From: FEN-1219 sp963817615 | GTDB taxonomy: Bacteria; Pseudomonadota; Gammaproteobacteria; Steroidobacterales; Rariloculaceae | Assembly: GCA_963817615.1 (NCBI GenBank) | Contig: CAWFPH010000003.1 | Location: 62,001-126,000 of the forward strand | Direction: 5' to 3' | Length of the DNA: 64,000 bases | Part shown: positions 8,437-18,432 of the stretch, in pieces | Layout of the letters: each line of letters opens with the position of its first letter | Numbering within the stretch: the stretch's first letter is position 1 | Translations under genes and position numbers: made by a program | The notes under the pieces: generated by a model | Database searches by the model: none | What the model saw: only the letters and a program-made list of their open reading frames with translations | What the model was told of the DNA's origin: nothing

Positions 8437-9743
8437 ATGACGGACGATCCTTTTTCCAGCGGCGAAGATCGAACGGTGTTGCGGCCGACGCCCGGCGGCA
8501 GGCGTCGAGAGGCTGCCGCGGCTCACGCCGCTGCTGCGGCGCCGGTGCGCTCGACACACGGCACGGCGCTACAGCGCATGGACGGATCGGACGTCAACCC
8601 GCTGACCGGTGCCGCTGCGCCGTTGCTCGCGCTGGCCGGTCAGCTGCGCAACACGATGAGCCATCCGGACCCCGAGGGCCTGTTTCGCCACGTCGCGCAG
8701 GAGATGAAGAACTTCGAGGCGGCGGCGGCGAAGCGCCGGAGTGCCGTCCGAGGCGGTGCTTGCGGCGCGTTACGCGTTGTGCACGCTGATCGACGAGGTC
8801 GTTCTCAATACGCCGTGGGGCAGCCAAAGTGCCTGGGCGAGCCAAACGTTGCTGAATCTATTCCACCGCGAAGGGTGGGGGGGAGAGAAGTTCTTCCAGA
8901 TGGTCGATCGCGTGATGCAGCAGCCGGCCAGCCAACCTCGCGCTGCTGGAGCTGTTCTATCTCTGCATGGCCATGGGGCTCGAAGGCAAGTACCGCGTCG
9001 TGGCGGGCGGGCGGTCGACACCTCGATACGCTGCAGACGAACGTCGCGCAGGCCATTCGGACGCAGCGCGGGGAATTCGAGAGAGAGCTCTCGCCGCATT
9101 GGCGGGGCGTGCAGGATGCTCGCCCGAAGTTCGCGGAATACGTTCCGCTATGGACGGTTGCGGCGGCCGGCGTCGGCGTGCTGGTGTTGGTCTATTTCGC
9201 GTTTCTGTTCTTCTTGAATCAGCGATCGGACCCCGTTACGCTCAGGTGGCCGCGCTCGGCCGCGAGGTGCCGCCGCTCGTGCAACGGCAAGGGTACGTCC
9301 AGCCACAAGCGCGCGCGGCTGCGCGATTGCTTGCGCCGCAGGCGAGGCAGGGCGCGCTCGAAGTGCAAGACCGCGGCGATACGGAGACCGTCATCCTGCG
9401 CGAAGGCCTGTTTCCGTCCGGCAGCGGCGAAGTGGACTCTGCGAAACTTCCGGTGCTCGAGGCCGTCGGCAATGCTTTGAACCGCCTGCCGGGTCAAGTC
9501 CTGATCACGGGCCATACGGACAACATCCCGATCCGGAGTCTATTGTTCCCATCGAACTGGGCGCTTTCGAAACGACGCGCAGAGGCGGTGCGCGACATTC
9601 TCGCGCGATTCGTTCCGCCGCAGCGTCTGTCGGCGGAGCCGCGAGCCGACAGCGAGCCTCTGGTCGCGAACGACACGCCCGAGCATCGAGCGCTGAATCG
9701 TCGCGTCGAAATCACGTTGTTCTCGCTGCCGACGAGGGAGTGA
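8437..9743 (+). CDS. tssL: T6SS inner-membrane protein TssL fused to an OmpA-like domain (frameshifted)
   Basis: Domain order: a short acidic N terminus with GEDRTVLRPTPGGR; the TssL/DotU cytoplasmic helical domain (LIDEVVLNTPWGSQSAW, LFHREGWGGEKFFQ, LLELFYLCMAMGLEGKYRV); one transmembrane helix encoded near 9155-9215; and a C-terminal periplasmic OmpA/peptidoglycan-binding domain (ITGHTDNIPI, LSKRRAEAVRDIL, NRRVEI). Fused OmpA domains are a known TssL variant that holds the machine to the cell wall. Frame changes occur near 8735, 8935, 9010 and 9230. Thr13 lies in a motif resembling the site that PpkA phosphorylates in other T6SSs. Confidence 0.85.
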
Positions 9744-9747
9744 AGAC

Positions 9748-12700
9748 ATGTTGAAGCTGCTCAAGAACCCTTGGCTGGTCAGGATTCCGGCCATGGTCGC
9801 TCGTGAGCGTGCTGATCTACGTGCTCGGTCCGTTGTTCGCGTTCGGACGCTATCGGCCGCTCGAGAGCGTCGAGGCACGCTACTTCGCGATCTTGATGGT
9901 CCTCGTTATTTGGCTCGTCCGTTTCGTGCTGAAGGCGCAACGTGCGGCGAACGCCGACAAGAAAATGGCGAACGCCATGGTCGCCGCGCCGATCACGCCT
10001 TTGCCGGCGGCCCCGGACATGTCGGCGGAGGAGTTGAAGACGATTCGGGATCGCTTCGAGGAAGCGCTCGGTATCTTGAAGAAGTCTCGAGGCCGCAAAG
10101 GGCCGGCTCAGCCTTTACGACTTCCTTGGTACATGATCATTGGCCCGCCGGGCTCTGGAAAAACCACCGCGCTCTTGAATTCCGGCTTGCGCTTTCCTCT
10201 CGCCGACCGGTTCGGCCCGGAAGCAATCCGCGGCGTCGGCGGCACGCGAAATTGCGATTGGTGGTTTACCGACGATGCGATCTTGATCGATACGGCGGGC
10301 CGATACACCACCCAGGACAGCGATGCAAAGATCGATCAGGCGGGCTGGCTGGGGTTTCTCGATCTACTGAAGAAGCATCGCCGCCGCCGACCGATCAACG
10401 GGATTTTCGTCGCGATCTCCGTCGCCGATTTGCTAACGCAGTCCGAGCAGGAGCGTCGTGCGCAGGTGCTCGCCATCAAAGAGCGCGTCATGGAGCTCGA
10501 CAAGCATTTCGGCATACGCTTCCCCATCTACGTTTGTTCACGAAGTGCGATCTCGTCGCGGGCTTCACGGAGTTCTTCGAGGATCTTGGGCGAGGCGATC
10601 GAGAGCAGGTCTGGGGCGTCACGTTTCCGTACTCGGACGATGCGTCGGCGAGCCCCGCCGGCCAGTTCGGCGCGGAGTTCGATCGGCTGATTCGCCGTCT
10701 CAACGAGCGGCTGATCAGCCGTATCAGCCAAGAGCGCGACGTGCGCCGCCGCGGGCTGATTCACGGCTTCCCGAAGCAAATGTCGAGTCTGAGGGACGGC
10801 TTCACGTCGTTCGTCGGCGAGGTCTTCCAAAGCAGCCGCTACGAAACGAGCCCGCTGCTGCGCGGCGTCTATTTCACGAGTGGAACGCAGGAGGGTACGC
10901 CGATCGACCGGCTGATGAGCGTGCTCGCCAAGACGTTTCGCATCGATGCGCAGGCGTTGCCGCCGCAAACCGCGGCAGGCAAGAGCTTCTTCATCGCGGA
11001 CGTGCTTCGGAAGATTGCGTTCGCCGAAGCGGGTCTGGCCGGAACGAATCGTCGCTTCGAGCTGCAACGCGCTTGGTTGCAGAAGGGGGCGTACGTCGGC
11101 GTGATGCGGGCTCGTTGCGTTGGCCGCCACTGCTTGGGTGTTCGCCTATTTCCACAATCGCGCGCTTCGTCGAGCGGGTCGGGGCGCAAGCGCGCCAGGC
11201 CCGCGAAGCGATCTCCGCAATCGACAATCGCGACTACGATCCGCTGTCGGTGCTTGCCGGCTCTGGACGCGGTTCGGCAGTTGCCGGGCGGCTATGCTGA
11301 TCGTGAGCGCGGCGGCTCCTGGTTCGGCGATTTCGGCCTCTCGCAGCAGGACAAGATCGGCGACGCCGCCGTCGCTACTTACCGGCGGCTGCTCAATCAG
11401 TTGTTCCTCTCGAGAATCATGCTGCGGTTGGAGGATCAGCTGCAGCGCGGCGGACCTACGCCCGACTACACTTACGAGGCGCTCAAGGCCTACCTAATGC
11501 TCGACTCACGTGAGCACTACGATGCGGACGCGATCAAGGCGTTCGTGCAGCTCGACTGGGACACGAATCTGCAGCGCCAGGTGAGCACCGAGCAACGTCA
11601 GGCGCTTGCGGCGCATCTGAAAGCCACGTTCGAAGAACGGCCGTTGCCGTTGCCGTTGCCGCTCGATGATGCGGTGGTCGCGCAGGCGCGCCGCGACGTT
11701 CGGGCCATTCCACTCGAGGATCGGATCTACGGACGGTTGCGCCGCACGTTCCAGGGCGACGTCCCGGGCTTCAACATTCGCGACGCGGCGGGCGGCGCTA
11801 CCGCCGAACTCGTCTTCGTCCGGAAGAGCGGTGCACCGCTCGCTCAAGCGCTCCCGCCGCTGTTCACCAAACAGGCGTATCAGCAGGTATTCGTCGCGAA
11901 GAGTCGCGAATTGACTTCGGAGCTTGCCGGTGAGTCGTGGATACTCGGCGACCAGCAGACCATCGATGCCGCCGAGCAGGAGCGCCTGCTCGCGCGCGTG
12001 CGCGAGCGGTATTTGGACGAGTTCGCTCGTCTTTATAGCGACGCGATTCTCGACGTCGGCCTGGCGCCGTTCAACACGCCCGAGGAGGCTGCACGCATCT
12101 TCAATATCCTGTCGCGGCCGGAGGACTCGCCGCTCCTGTTGTTGCTGCAGGAGATCTCGCGGCAGACGTCGCTGGACAAGGTCGACGACAAGGGCGGGTT
12201 GGCTGCTCAGGTCGGCGGCAAGGTGACCCAGTTGCAGGAGCAGCTGAAGCAGGTGATCGGCGCGGCCGGTCAGGCACCGCAATCCCTGACCGACGCGCTC
12301 GTCCGCAACGGCGTCGAGCAGCGTTTCCGAGCGCTGAATGCGCTCGTGCAACCCGCCGCCGACGGCAAGCCGCGGCCGGTGGACCACTTGCTCGACCTGA
12401 TGCGGCAGCTCTACCAATACATGAGCGTTGTCGCGAGCGAGGCGGCCGGTGGTGCGATTCCGCCGCAGGTCCAGCAGCAAGGTCAGGCCGTGCTGCAACA
12501 GTTTCGCGCGGAGGCGCCGGCTCAGCCCAATATGCTCGTGGGCGATTTGCTGCAAACGGCCGCGGCCCGAACGGCCGCGCTCACGACCGGAGGATTGCGC
12601 GCTTACCTGAACGACCTTTGGCAGTCCGGGCCGCTCCAAGTGTGCCGCCAGGCAATCGCCAATCGATACCCGATCGTCCGCGGCTCGGAGCAGACCATCC

Positions 12701-13306
12701 GTCTCGACGACTTCGGCGCGTTCTTCGGCTACGGCGGCCAGATGGACCGGTTCTTCAACGAGCATTTGCGCCAGTACGTCGACGCAACGAGCCTCGCCGT
12801 GGCGCACGCGGCAGACCGGCAACGTGCCGATCCAGCTCTCGCAAGCGGCGCTGCGGGCGTTCGAGAACGCCGACGTCATCAAACAGACGTTCTTCCGGCC
12901 GGGCAGCATGATGCCGTCCGTTTCCTTCGACCTGCGGCCGCTCGAAATGGACCCGGGTCTCAGCCGGTTCCTACTGTCGCTCGAAGGCAAGGTGGTGGTC
13001 TACGAATTCGGACCGCGGACCTCGACGCTGATGCAGTGGCCCGGTCCCGAGCCGGGCACCGAGGTGCGGCTCGAGTTCCGTGACCGGCAGAACGGTCAGA
13101 CCGCGATGGAGCGCGTCCAAGGACCCTGGGCGTGGTTCAGAGTGCTCGACAAGTCGCATCTCGCGCCGACCAACGTCCCCGAGCAATTCCAGGTCTCGTT
13201 CTCATCTGGCTCGCGCTCGGCTCAATACGAGCTCATCGCACGCAGCGCCTTCAATCCTTTCGCCCTGACGCAGCTGCAACAGTTCGAGTGCCCCGGTTCT
13301 CTCTGA
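9748..13306 (+). CDS. tssM: T6SS inner-membrane protein TssM/IcmF (frameshifted)
   Basis: About 1186 residues, the usual TssM length. It has N-terminal transmembrane helices (VLIYVLGPLFAFG, YFAILMVLVIWLVRFVL), a cytoplasmic NTPase-like domain with Walker A GPPGSGKTTAL and DTAGRY, a further membrane helix near 11110-11150, then a long periplasmic region. The C-terminal domain ends in beta-rich sequence (FGPRTSTLMQWPGP, then SFSSGSRSAQYELIA) that binds TssJ. Breaks occur near 9795, 10535, 11110, 11160, 11265 and 12810, each with family sequence continuing in another frame. The stop is one base before the next ATG. Confidence 0.9.
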
Positions 13307-13307
13307 G

Positions 13308-14789
13308 ATGGCCGAGTTTGGCGTCCCGGGGTTTTTCGGCAAGCTCCCGTCGCGCGGCGACTTCGTCAGTCGGCGCTTGCCGCCCGAGTTCGTAACCGGC
13401 TGGGATCGCTGGCTTCAGGCCGCTCTTGCGGCCAGCGAAGCGAAGCTCGGCGAGCAGTGGCTCGACGTGTATCTGACGAGTCCAATTTGGTGCTTCGCCT
13501 TATCGCCGGGGATCTGCGGCGACGTCGGCTATGCGGGCGTGATGATCCCGAGCGTCGACAAGGTCGGCCGATACTTTCCGCTCGTCGCGGCGCTTCCATG
13601 TGGCCGCGCTGCGCCGTTGGTTGTGCGCCGCGAGCTCGCTGCCTGGTATGCCGAGGCACAAGACCTGCTGTTGGAGACACTTGCCGACCCGCCGCTCGAT
13701 GTCGAACAGCTCGATGTACGGCTCGCGAATCTCGGTGCAGTCGGCGAGGTCACGTCGCTCGAATGGACGCCGCCGGCGACGTTTGACGAGCCGCGATCGC
13801 TTGCTTGGCGGTTTCTCGTGGCGGGGGCCACCTCCGGCGAGCTCGATTCGGCTGTGCTGTCGAGCATAGTCGTTCGCGACTCCGGTCGCTGCGGCGTCTG
13901 GTGGACCGAGGGTTCGGAGCGCGTCGGCGACTGTGTGCTGGTCGTGCCGGGGCTTCCGACCCCCGCCGCATACGGAGCGATGCTCGACGGCGAGTTCGAC
14001 CCGACGGAGTGGAGCTGCGGCGTACTGCACGCCGGCGCCGCGTCTGCCCCGCCGGGTCAGGCAGTGTCGTCGGCCGCGCGCAGCGACACGGGTAAGGTGC
14101 GTGCAATCAACGAGGACTCGTTCGCATGCAGGGACGACCGCGGCGTCTGGCTCGTGGCCGACGGTCTGGGCGGCCACCAGGCCGGCGATCTCGCGAGCCG
14201 CATGGTCGCGAGCATTGCCGACCAGATGCCGGCGTCGGGAACGCTCGAGGATCTCGTCGAATGTCTGAGACGCAACGCGCGTGTCGTCAACGGCTGTCTG
14301 CGAGTGCTGGCGGAGCTCAGCTCGGAGGTCACCTCGACGGGAAGCACGCTGGCCGCGCTGATCGTGGCGCGATCGAGAGCAGCCGCACTCTGGGCCGGCG
14401 ACAGCCGCGTCTACCGGCTGCGTGCTGGGCAGTTGCAACAGCTCACGCGCGACCACGCCGAAGAGGTCGATGGGTGGTCCGCCGCCGAGCCGCACAATCG
14501 CGCCGTGACGCGCGCCGTCGGCGGCTCCGACGATTTGAACATCGACGTAGTCTATACGGGAGTCCAATTCGGTGACCGGTACCTGCTCTGCACCGACGGC
14601 CTATACACGACGATCAACGACTCGGACATCGTACGAGCGCTCTCTTTGGACTCCATCGAGCACGCTTGCGATGAGCTCCAGCGAATTGCGCTCGAAGGCA
14701 CGGCGAGCGACAACGTGACGGCGGTCATCGTCCACGTGGCGGGTACCGCAGAACGCGAAAACGCGCCGGAGGACGGCGCACATGGATGA
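13308..14789 (+). CDS. TagF-PppA fusion: T6SS regulator joined to PP2C phosphatase
   Basis: 493 residues, intact. Residues 1-220 are a TagF/ImpM domain (PGFFGKLPSRGDFVSRRLP, WCFALSPGICG, DKVGRYFPL). Residues 250-485 are a PP2C-type Ser/Thr phosphatase with the metal-binding acidic motifs RAINEDSF, VADGLGGHQAGD, WAGDSRVYR and SDNVTAVIV. TagF represses T6SS firing and PppA dephosphorylates the FHA/TssL switch. A single TagF-PppA polypeptide joins both negative controls. The gene overlaps the kinase gene by eight bases, so phosphatase and kinase are made together. Confidence 0.9.
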   Translation: MAEFGVPGFFGKLPSRGDFVSRRLPPEFVTGWDRWLQAALAASEAKLGEQWLDVYLTSPIWCFALSPGICGDVGYAGVMIPSVDKVGRYFPLVAALPCGRAAPLVVRRELAAWYAEAQDLLLETLADPPLDVEQLDVRLANLGAVGEVTSLEWTPPATFDEPRSLAWRFLVAGATSGELDSAVLSSIVVRDSGRCGVWWTEGSERVGDCVLVVPGLPTPAAYGAMLDGEFDPTEWSCGVLHAGAASAPPGQAVSSAARSDTGKVRAINEDSFACRDDRGVWLVADGLGGHQAGDLASRMVASIADQMPASGTLEDLVECLRRNARVVNGCLRVLAELSSEVTSTGSTLAALIVARSRAAALWAGDSRVYRLRAGQLQQLTRDHAEEVDGWSAAEPHNRAVTRAVGGSDDLNIDVVYTGVQFGDRYLLCTDGLYTTINDSDIVRALSLDSIEHACDELQRIALEGTASDNVTAVIVHVAGTAERENAPEDGAHG

Positions 14790-16608
14790 GCGCATTTCTT
14801 CTGTCGAACGTTTCCTGCGCGGCGAGCTCACGCTCGCCGACCTCGAGCCGATTCTGCGGTCGGCCGCCACGTCGCAGGCTGCCGGGGACAGTGCCGCGGT
14901 TGCGCGCTACCTAGACGAGCTCTATCAGTCCGGCCGGCTGCCGTTGCAAGTCCATGCTTCGCTGATGGCGGCGGTTGCGGTCTCCGCGGACGGCACGGTG
15001 CGGCGTCACGCTGCCGAGCAGCAAGCGGCAGATTCGACGCGGATCGGCTCCCCGCCGGAGGAGCGTACGCGGATGGCGGCCTCCGGGCCGCACACGCCCG
15101 TTCAAGCAGCCTGGGAGCCGACGCGTGTCCGGCTGCCAGACGGGCAAAGCCACGTCGAGCCCGCGATCGATTCCACGCGCGTTCGGCGACCGGAGACGGC
15201 CGAGGAGAGCCTGCGCTGGCAGACATCGGTGGTCGAGCGCACGGCCGGCCCGGGTGCGGCGACGATGCCGACGTCGACTGGATCGAACTGGGCGCACCCC
15301 GAGCAATGGACGCAGCGACACGAAGGACCACTCGGCCCAGGCTCGGTGATCAAGGAGCGGTTCGTATTGGAGTCCGTGCTAGGTCAGGGAGGCATGGGCG
15401 TCGTCTACAAGGCGCTCGACCGCCGCAAGCAGGAGGCGCGCGACCGCGATCCGTACGTCGCGCTCAAGATTCTCAACGAGGAATTCCGCCAACACCCCGA
15501 TTCCCTCATCGCGTTGCAGCGCGAGGCCGTCAGAGCGCAGACGCTGTCACATCCGAACATCATCAACGTGTTCGATTTCGATCGCGACGGCACCGTCGTG
15601 TTCATGCCGATGGAGCTGCTCGAAGGCCAGCCGCTCAACCGCCTGATCTCTGCGAACAAGACGGCCGGCGTCGCCAAGGAACGAGCCGTGGCGTTGATTC
15701 GCGCAATGACCGAGGCGCTCGCGTACGCGCACAAGAAGGGGATCGTGCATTCGGACCTCAAGCCGAGCAACGTGTTTTTGACGCGCACCGACGAGATCAA
15801 AGTGCTCGACTTCGGAATCGCGCGCGCGGTGACCACGGATCTGCGGCCGGCGGCGGACGACACGGTGTTCGATGCGGCCAAGCTCGGTGCGCTGACACCC
15901 GCGTATGCGAGCGCGGAAATGCTACGCGGAGAGCCGCCGCTTCCGGCGGACGATGTGTTCGCGCTCGGAGTCATTGCGTACGAGCTTTTGAGCGGTCGTC
16001 ATCCGTTCGATCGTGAGCCGGCAGACGCCGCTCGCATGCGCGGGTTGACTGCCGCGCCCCTCACCGGCGTCACGCGCCGTCAGCGCAAGGCAATCGCCAA
16101 GGCGCTATCGCTCGAGCGGTCCGACCGTCAACCCGACGCGCGTTCGTTCCTTCGCGAATTCGAGGGCCCGACGCCGATTCGCAAGTCCGTCTACGCAGCG
16201 ATCGGCGTCTTGGCCATCGCGCTGCTCTACGCGCTTTATCTCAATTTGCAGGTCAGGCCGGACGTTCCGTTCGAAAGTCTGTCGACGCAGGACCAAGAGC
16301 GCTTTCTCGACGCCGTCGCGCACGGCGACGCCGCCCTGCGGATCGGTGACACGACGTTGGACGATGCGCTCGAAGCCTACTCCACGGCGTATGAGATACA
16401 TCGAAACAATCCGGCTGCCATTGCAGGGCTCGAAGAGGTCGCGAAACGTACTCTCGCGGCCATGGCAGTGAACGACCACAACCAGCAGGAACGCGCTGTC
16501 CGGCGTCTTTTTTGCCAGGAGTACTTGTCCACGTATAGGCCGGTGGTGCGCGCTTGCGAGGCCGTGCACGGTGCGCCGTGCTCGGCCCAAGCCATGCGCT
16601 GCGACTGA
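14782..16608 (+). CDS. ppkA: T6SS membrane Ser/Thr kinase PpkA
   Basis: 608 residues, intact. Residues 1-60 form a helical region, followed by a linker with four spaced Thr-Arg motifs (ADSTRIG, EERTRMA, WEPTRVR, IDSTRVR). The kinase domain spans about 195-465: LGQGGMGVVYKA, VALKIL, HSDLKPSN with the catalytic Asp near 325, and DFG at 343. Ser replaces Arg in the HRD motif, so it is a non-RD kinase. One transmembrane helix at about 471-489 leads to a periplasmic region of about 115 residues with an LSTYRPVVRACEAVHG stretch. By family knowledge it phosphorylates a T6SS component read by the FHA protein. The Thr-Arg repeats could be autophosphorylation sites. Confidence 0.88.
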   Translation: MDERISSVERFLRGELTLADLEPILRSAATSQAAGDSAAVARYLDELYQSGRLPLQVHASLMAAVAVSADGTVRRHAAEQQAADSTRIGSPPEERTRMAASGPHTPVQAAWEPTRVRLPDGQSHVEPAIDSTRVRRPETAEESLRWQTSVVERTAGPGAATMPTSTGSNWAHPEQWTQRHEGPLGPGSVIKERFVLESVLGQGGMGVVYKALDRRKQEARDRDPYVALKILNEEFRQHPDSLIALQREAVRAQTLSHPNIINVFDFDRDGTVVFMPMELLEGQPLNRLISANKTAGVAKERAVALIRAMTEALAYAHKKGIVHSDLKPSNVFLTRTDEIKVLDFGIARAVTTDLRPAADDTVFDAAKLGALTPAYASAEMLRGEPPLPADDVFALGVIAYELLSGRHPFDREPADAARMRGLTAAPLTGVTRRQRKAIAKALSLERSDRQPDARSFLREFEGPTPIRKSVYAAIGVLAIALLYALYLNLQVRPDVPFESLSTQDQERFLDAVAHGDAALRIGDTTLDDALEAYSTAYEIHRNNPAAIAGLEEVAKRTLAAMAVNDHNQQERAVRRLFCQEYLSTYRPVVRACEAVHGAPCSAQAMRCD

Positions 16609-16676
16609 GCCGTGCTTCGTCGCGGTGCGCAGTTCGAGGCAAAATGCGCCTCTCGTTGCGACGTCCGGCCGTTCGT

Positions 16677-16705
16677 TTGACATCCAATTTGTCGAGCATT
16701 AGTGT
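16677..16705 (+). promoter_or_regulatory. Strong sigma70-like promoter
   Basis: A perfect -35 TTGACA (16677-16682), a 17-base spacer and TAGTGT (16700-16705, 4 of 6) lie in the 143-base gap after the kinase gene. The predicted transcript would start near 16712, before the GTG at 16752. This separates the caspase-like and outer-membrane genes from the T6SS operon and argues against upstream in-frame starts such as ATG 16644. Confidence 0.65.
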
Positions 16706-16751
16706 GCTTGGGCCGAACAAACAAAAATCCAAACCGCGGGCCACTTCTCCC

Positions 16752-18383
16752 GTGAACCCCTTACTGCCACAGCGCGTTGCCGCCCTCGTCGGGGCCGCCG
16801 TTGCCCTGCTGCCGCTGACGCTGCTCGCGCAAAAGGCGCAGGACGCCGCGCGCGAGGGTTACACGGCCGTTCAGGATTTGCAGATTGTCGACTGCTTGTT
16901 GCCCGGGCAAGTGCGGGTGGTCGGCGGTCGCACCTATCTCACGCCCCGACGGCCTGCGCGCACGACCGCAGCCAATTGCCGGAGCGCCGGTGGCGAATAC
17001 CTCGATTACGATCGCGCGGACGCCAAGTCCGCATTGAACGTTTGGATGGCCGCCGCCCAGAGCGGCGATGCAGAAGCCCAAACGAACGTCGGCGAGATCT
17101 ACGAGCGCGGGACCGGTGCGCAACCGGACTACCAGGCTGCCGCCGTATGGTACCGAAAGGCCGCGGAGCAGAATTACCGGCGCGCGCAGTACGACCTCGG
17201 CGCTTTGTACGAGCGCGGCTTGGGCGTGCCGGCGGACCCGCTCGAGGCGTTGAATTGGTACCGTCGCTCGTGGGGGCTACCCGCCGATTCGGTGATCTGG
17301 AAGACGGCGGCGACCGCCGAGGAGGAGAAGCTCAGGTCGGATCTTAAGACCCAGATCGCGCAGCAAGACAAAGAGATTACAACGCTGCGCGAGCAGGTCG
17401 ACGAGCTCACCAAGAAGCTCCGCGCGGAGGGCAAACAGGCGTCGGACCAGATCGACGTGCTGAACGGGCTCGTCGCTCGCCTCACGCAGACGCGGGACGC
17501 GGATTCCGCGCGGCTCGCGGATCTCCCGCCGCCGGCCGGCGCCGCGCCGCCCGCCGAAGGCAAGTTCACGGATCGCGAAAGCCGTACGTATCACCAAAAG
17601 GATTTCGGGCGCTTCTTCGCATTGATCATAGGCGTTCAGGATTACGACAAGCTCGAGCCGTTGTCGTCGCCGTTGAGCGATATCGCGAAGCTCAAAGCCG
17701 TGCTCGAGAACCGCTACGGGTTCAGCGTGAAGGCACTGCCGAATCCGACGAATCTCGCGCTCATGTTGGCCGTCAACGAGCTCAGCTGCGGGGACGACAA
17801 GAAGGGGAAGGACGCGAACGAGCATTCGTGCCTCCGGGACTCCGACAATTTGTTGATCTACTTCACCGGTCGGGGGAGTCGCTTGCATAGCGGGGAGACG
17901 GAGACGGGTTATTGGCTTCCCACAAATGCCGATCAGCCGCCGAACGATACGCTTTGGGTGCCGAATGATTTCATCACGCGACACCTTGGGCGCATTGCGG
18001 CGAAGCGCGTGCTCGTTATCTCCGACTCTTCCTATGCCGATCTGCTCGCCTCCGAGCCCGGGCTGCTGATGGTAGGCGACGGCCGCTACGGCGACGATTA
18101 CATTCAGTACAAGTTGCCGAAGCGGTCGCGATTGCTGTTGGCTTCAGGAGGCGATCAGCCGGTCCCCGACGGCGGAGCCGACAACGAGTCCGTCTTCGCT
18201 CATGCCTTGCTGACCGTGCTGCAGACCAACGATCAGGTGCTCACCGCGCCCGAGCTGTATCTGCGAGTTCGCGACCAACTCAAGCGATCGCAGTCCTCGT
18301 CGGCAAGTATCAAGGAGCCGGAGCTCAAAGCGATCAAAGCCGCCGGACACGAAGTCGGTGATTTCTTCTTCGTACCGGGTTGA
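16752..18383 (+). CDS. Secreted Sel1-repeat protein with catalytically dead caspase fold
   Basis: 543 residues from GTG 16752, chosen because it lies just after the promoter and opens a signal peptide (AALVGAAVALLPLTLLAQ). Two Sel1-like repeats (GDAEAQTNVGEIYERG, then RAQYDLGALYERGLGV) occupy about 95-180. A coiled coil (IAQQDKEITTLREQVDELTK) spans about 200-260, and a caspase-like C14 domain about 290-510 (FFALIIGVQDYDKL, LLIYFTGRGS, RVLVISDSSYA). In active relatives these motifs read YxGHG and DSCxSG; here His is Arg374 and Cys is Ser427, so proteolysis is not expected. The fold is likely kept for binding or scaffolding. Frame intact. Confidence 0.75.
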   Translation: MNPLLPQRVAALVGAAVALLPLTLLAQKAQDAAREGYTAVQDLQIVDCLLPGQVRVVGGRTYLTPRRPARTTAANCRSAGGEYLDYDRADAKSALNVWMAAAQSGDAEAQTNVGEIYERGTGAQPDYQAAAVWYRKAAEQNYRRAQYDLGALYERGLGVPADPLEALNWYRRSWGLPADSVIWKTAATAEEEKLRSDLKTQIAQQDKEITTLREQVDELTKKLRAEGKQASDQIDVLNGLVARLTQTRDADSARLADLPPPAGAAPPAEGKFTDRESRTYHQKDFGRFFALIIGVQDYDKLEPLSSPLSDIAKLKAVLENRYGFSVKALPNPTNLALMLAVNELSCGDDKKGKDANEHSCLRDSDNLLIYFTGRGSRLHSGETETGYWLPTNADQPPNDTLWVPNDFITRHLGRIAAKRVLVISDSSYADLLASEPGLLMVGDGRYGDDYIQYKLPKRSRLLLASGGDQPVPDGGADNESVFAHALLTVLQTNDQVLTAPELYLRVRDQLKRSQSSSASIKEPELKAIKAAGHEVGDFFFVPG

Positions 18384-18432
18384 AGCTTCGTTGCCACTCG
18401 AGAACGACTTCAGTGACAAAGGAACGATAGTC

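Noticed and set aside
11506..12990. 494-codon minus-strand frame inside tssM
   Set aside because: Antisense to conserved TssM sequence, Arg/Leu-rich and without domains.
16644..16751. Upstream start ATG 16644 for the caspase-like gene
   Set aside because: It lies before the -35 box of the promoter at 16677-16705 and would add a non-signal Arg-rich stretch.
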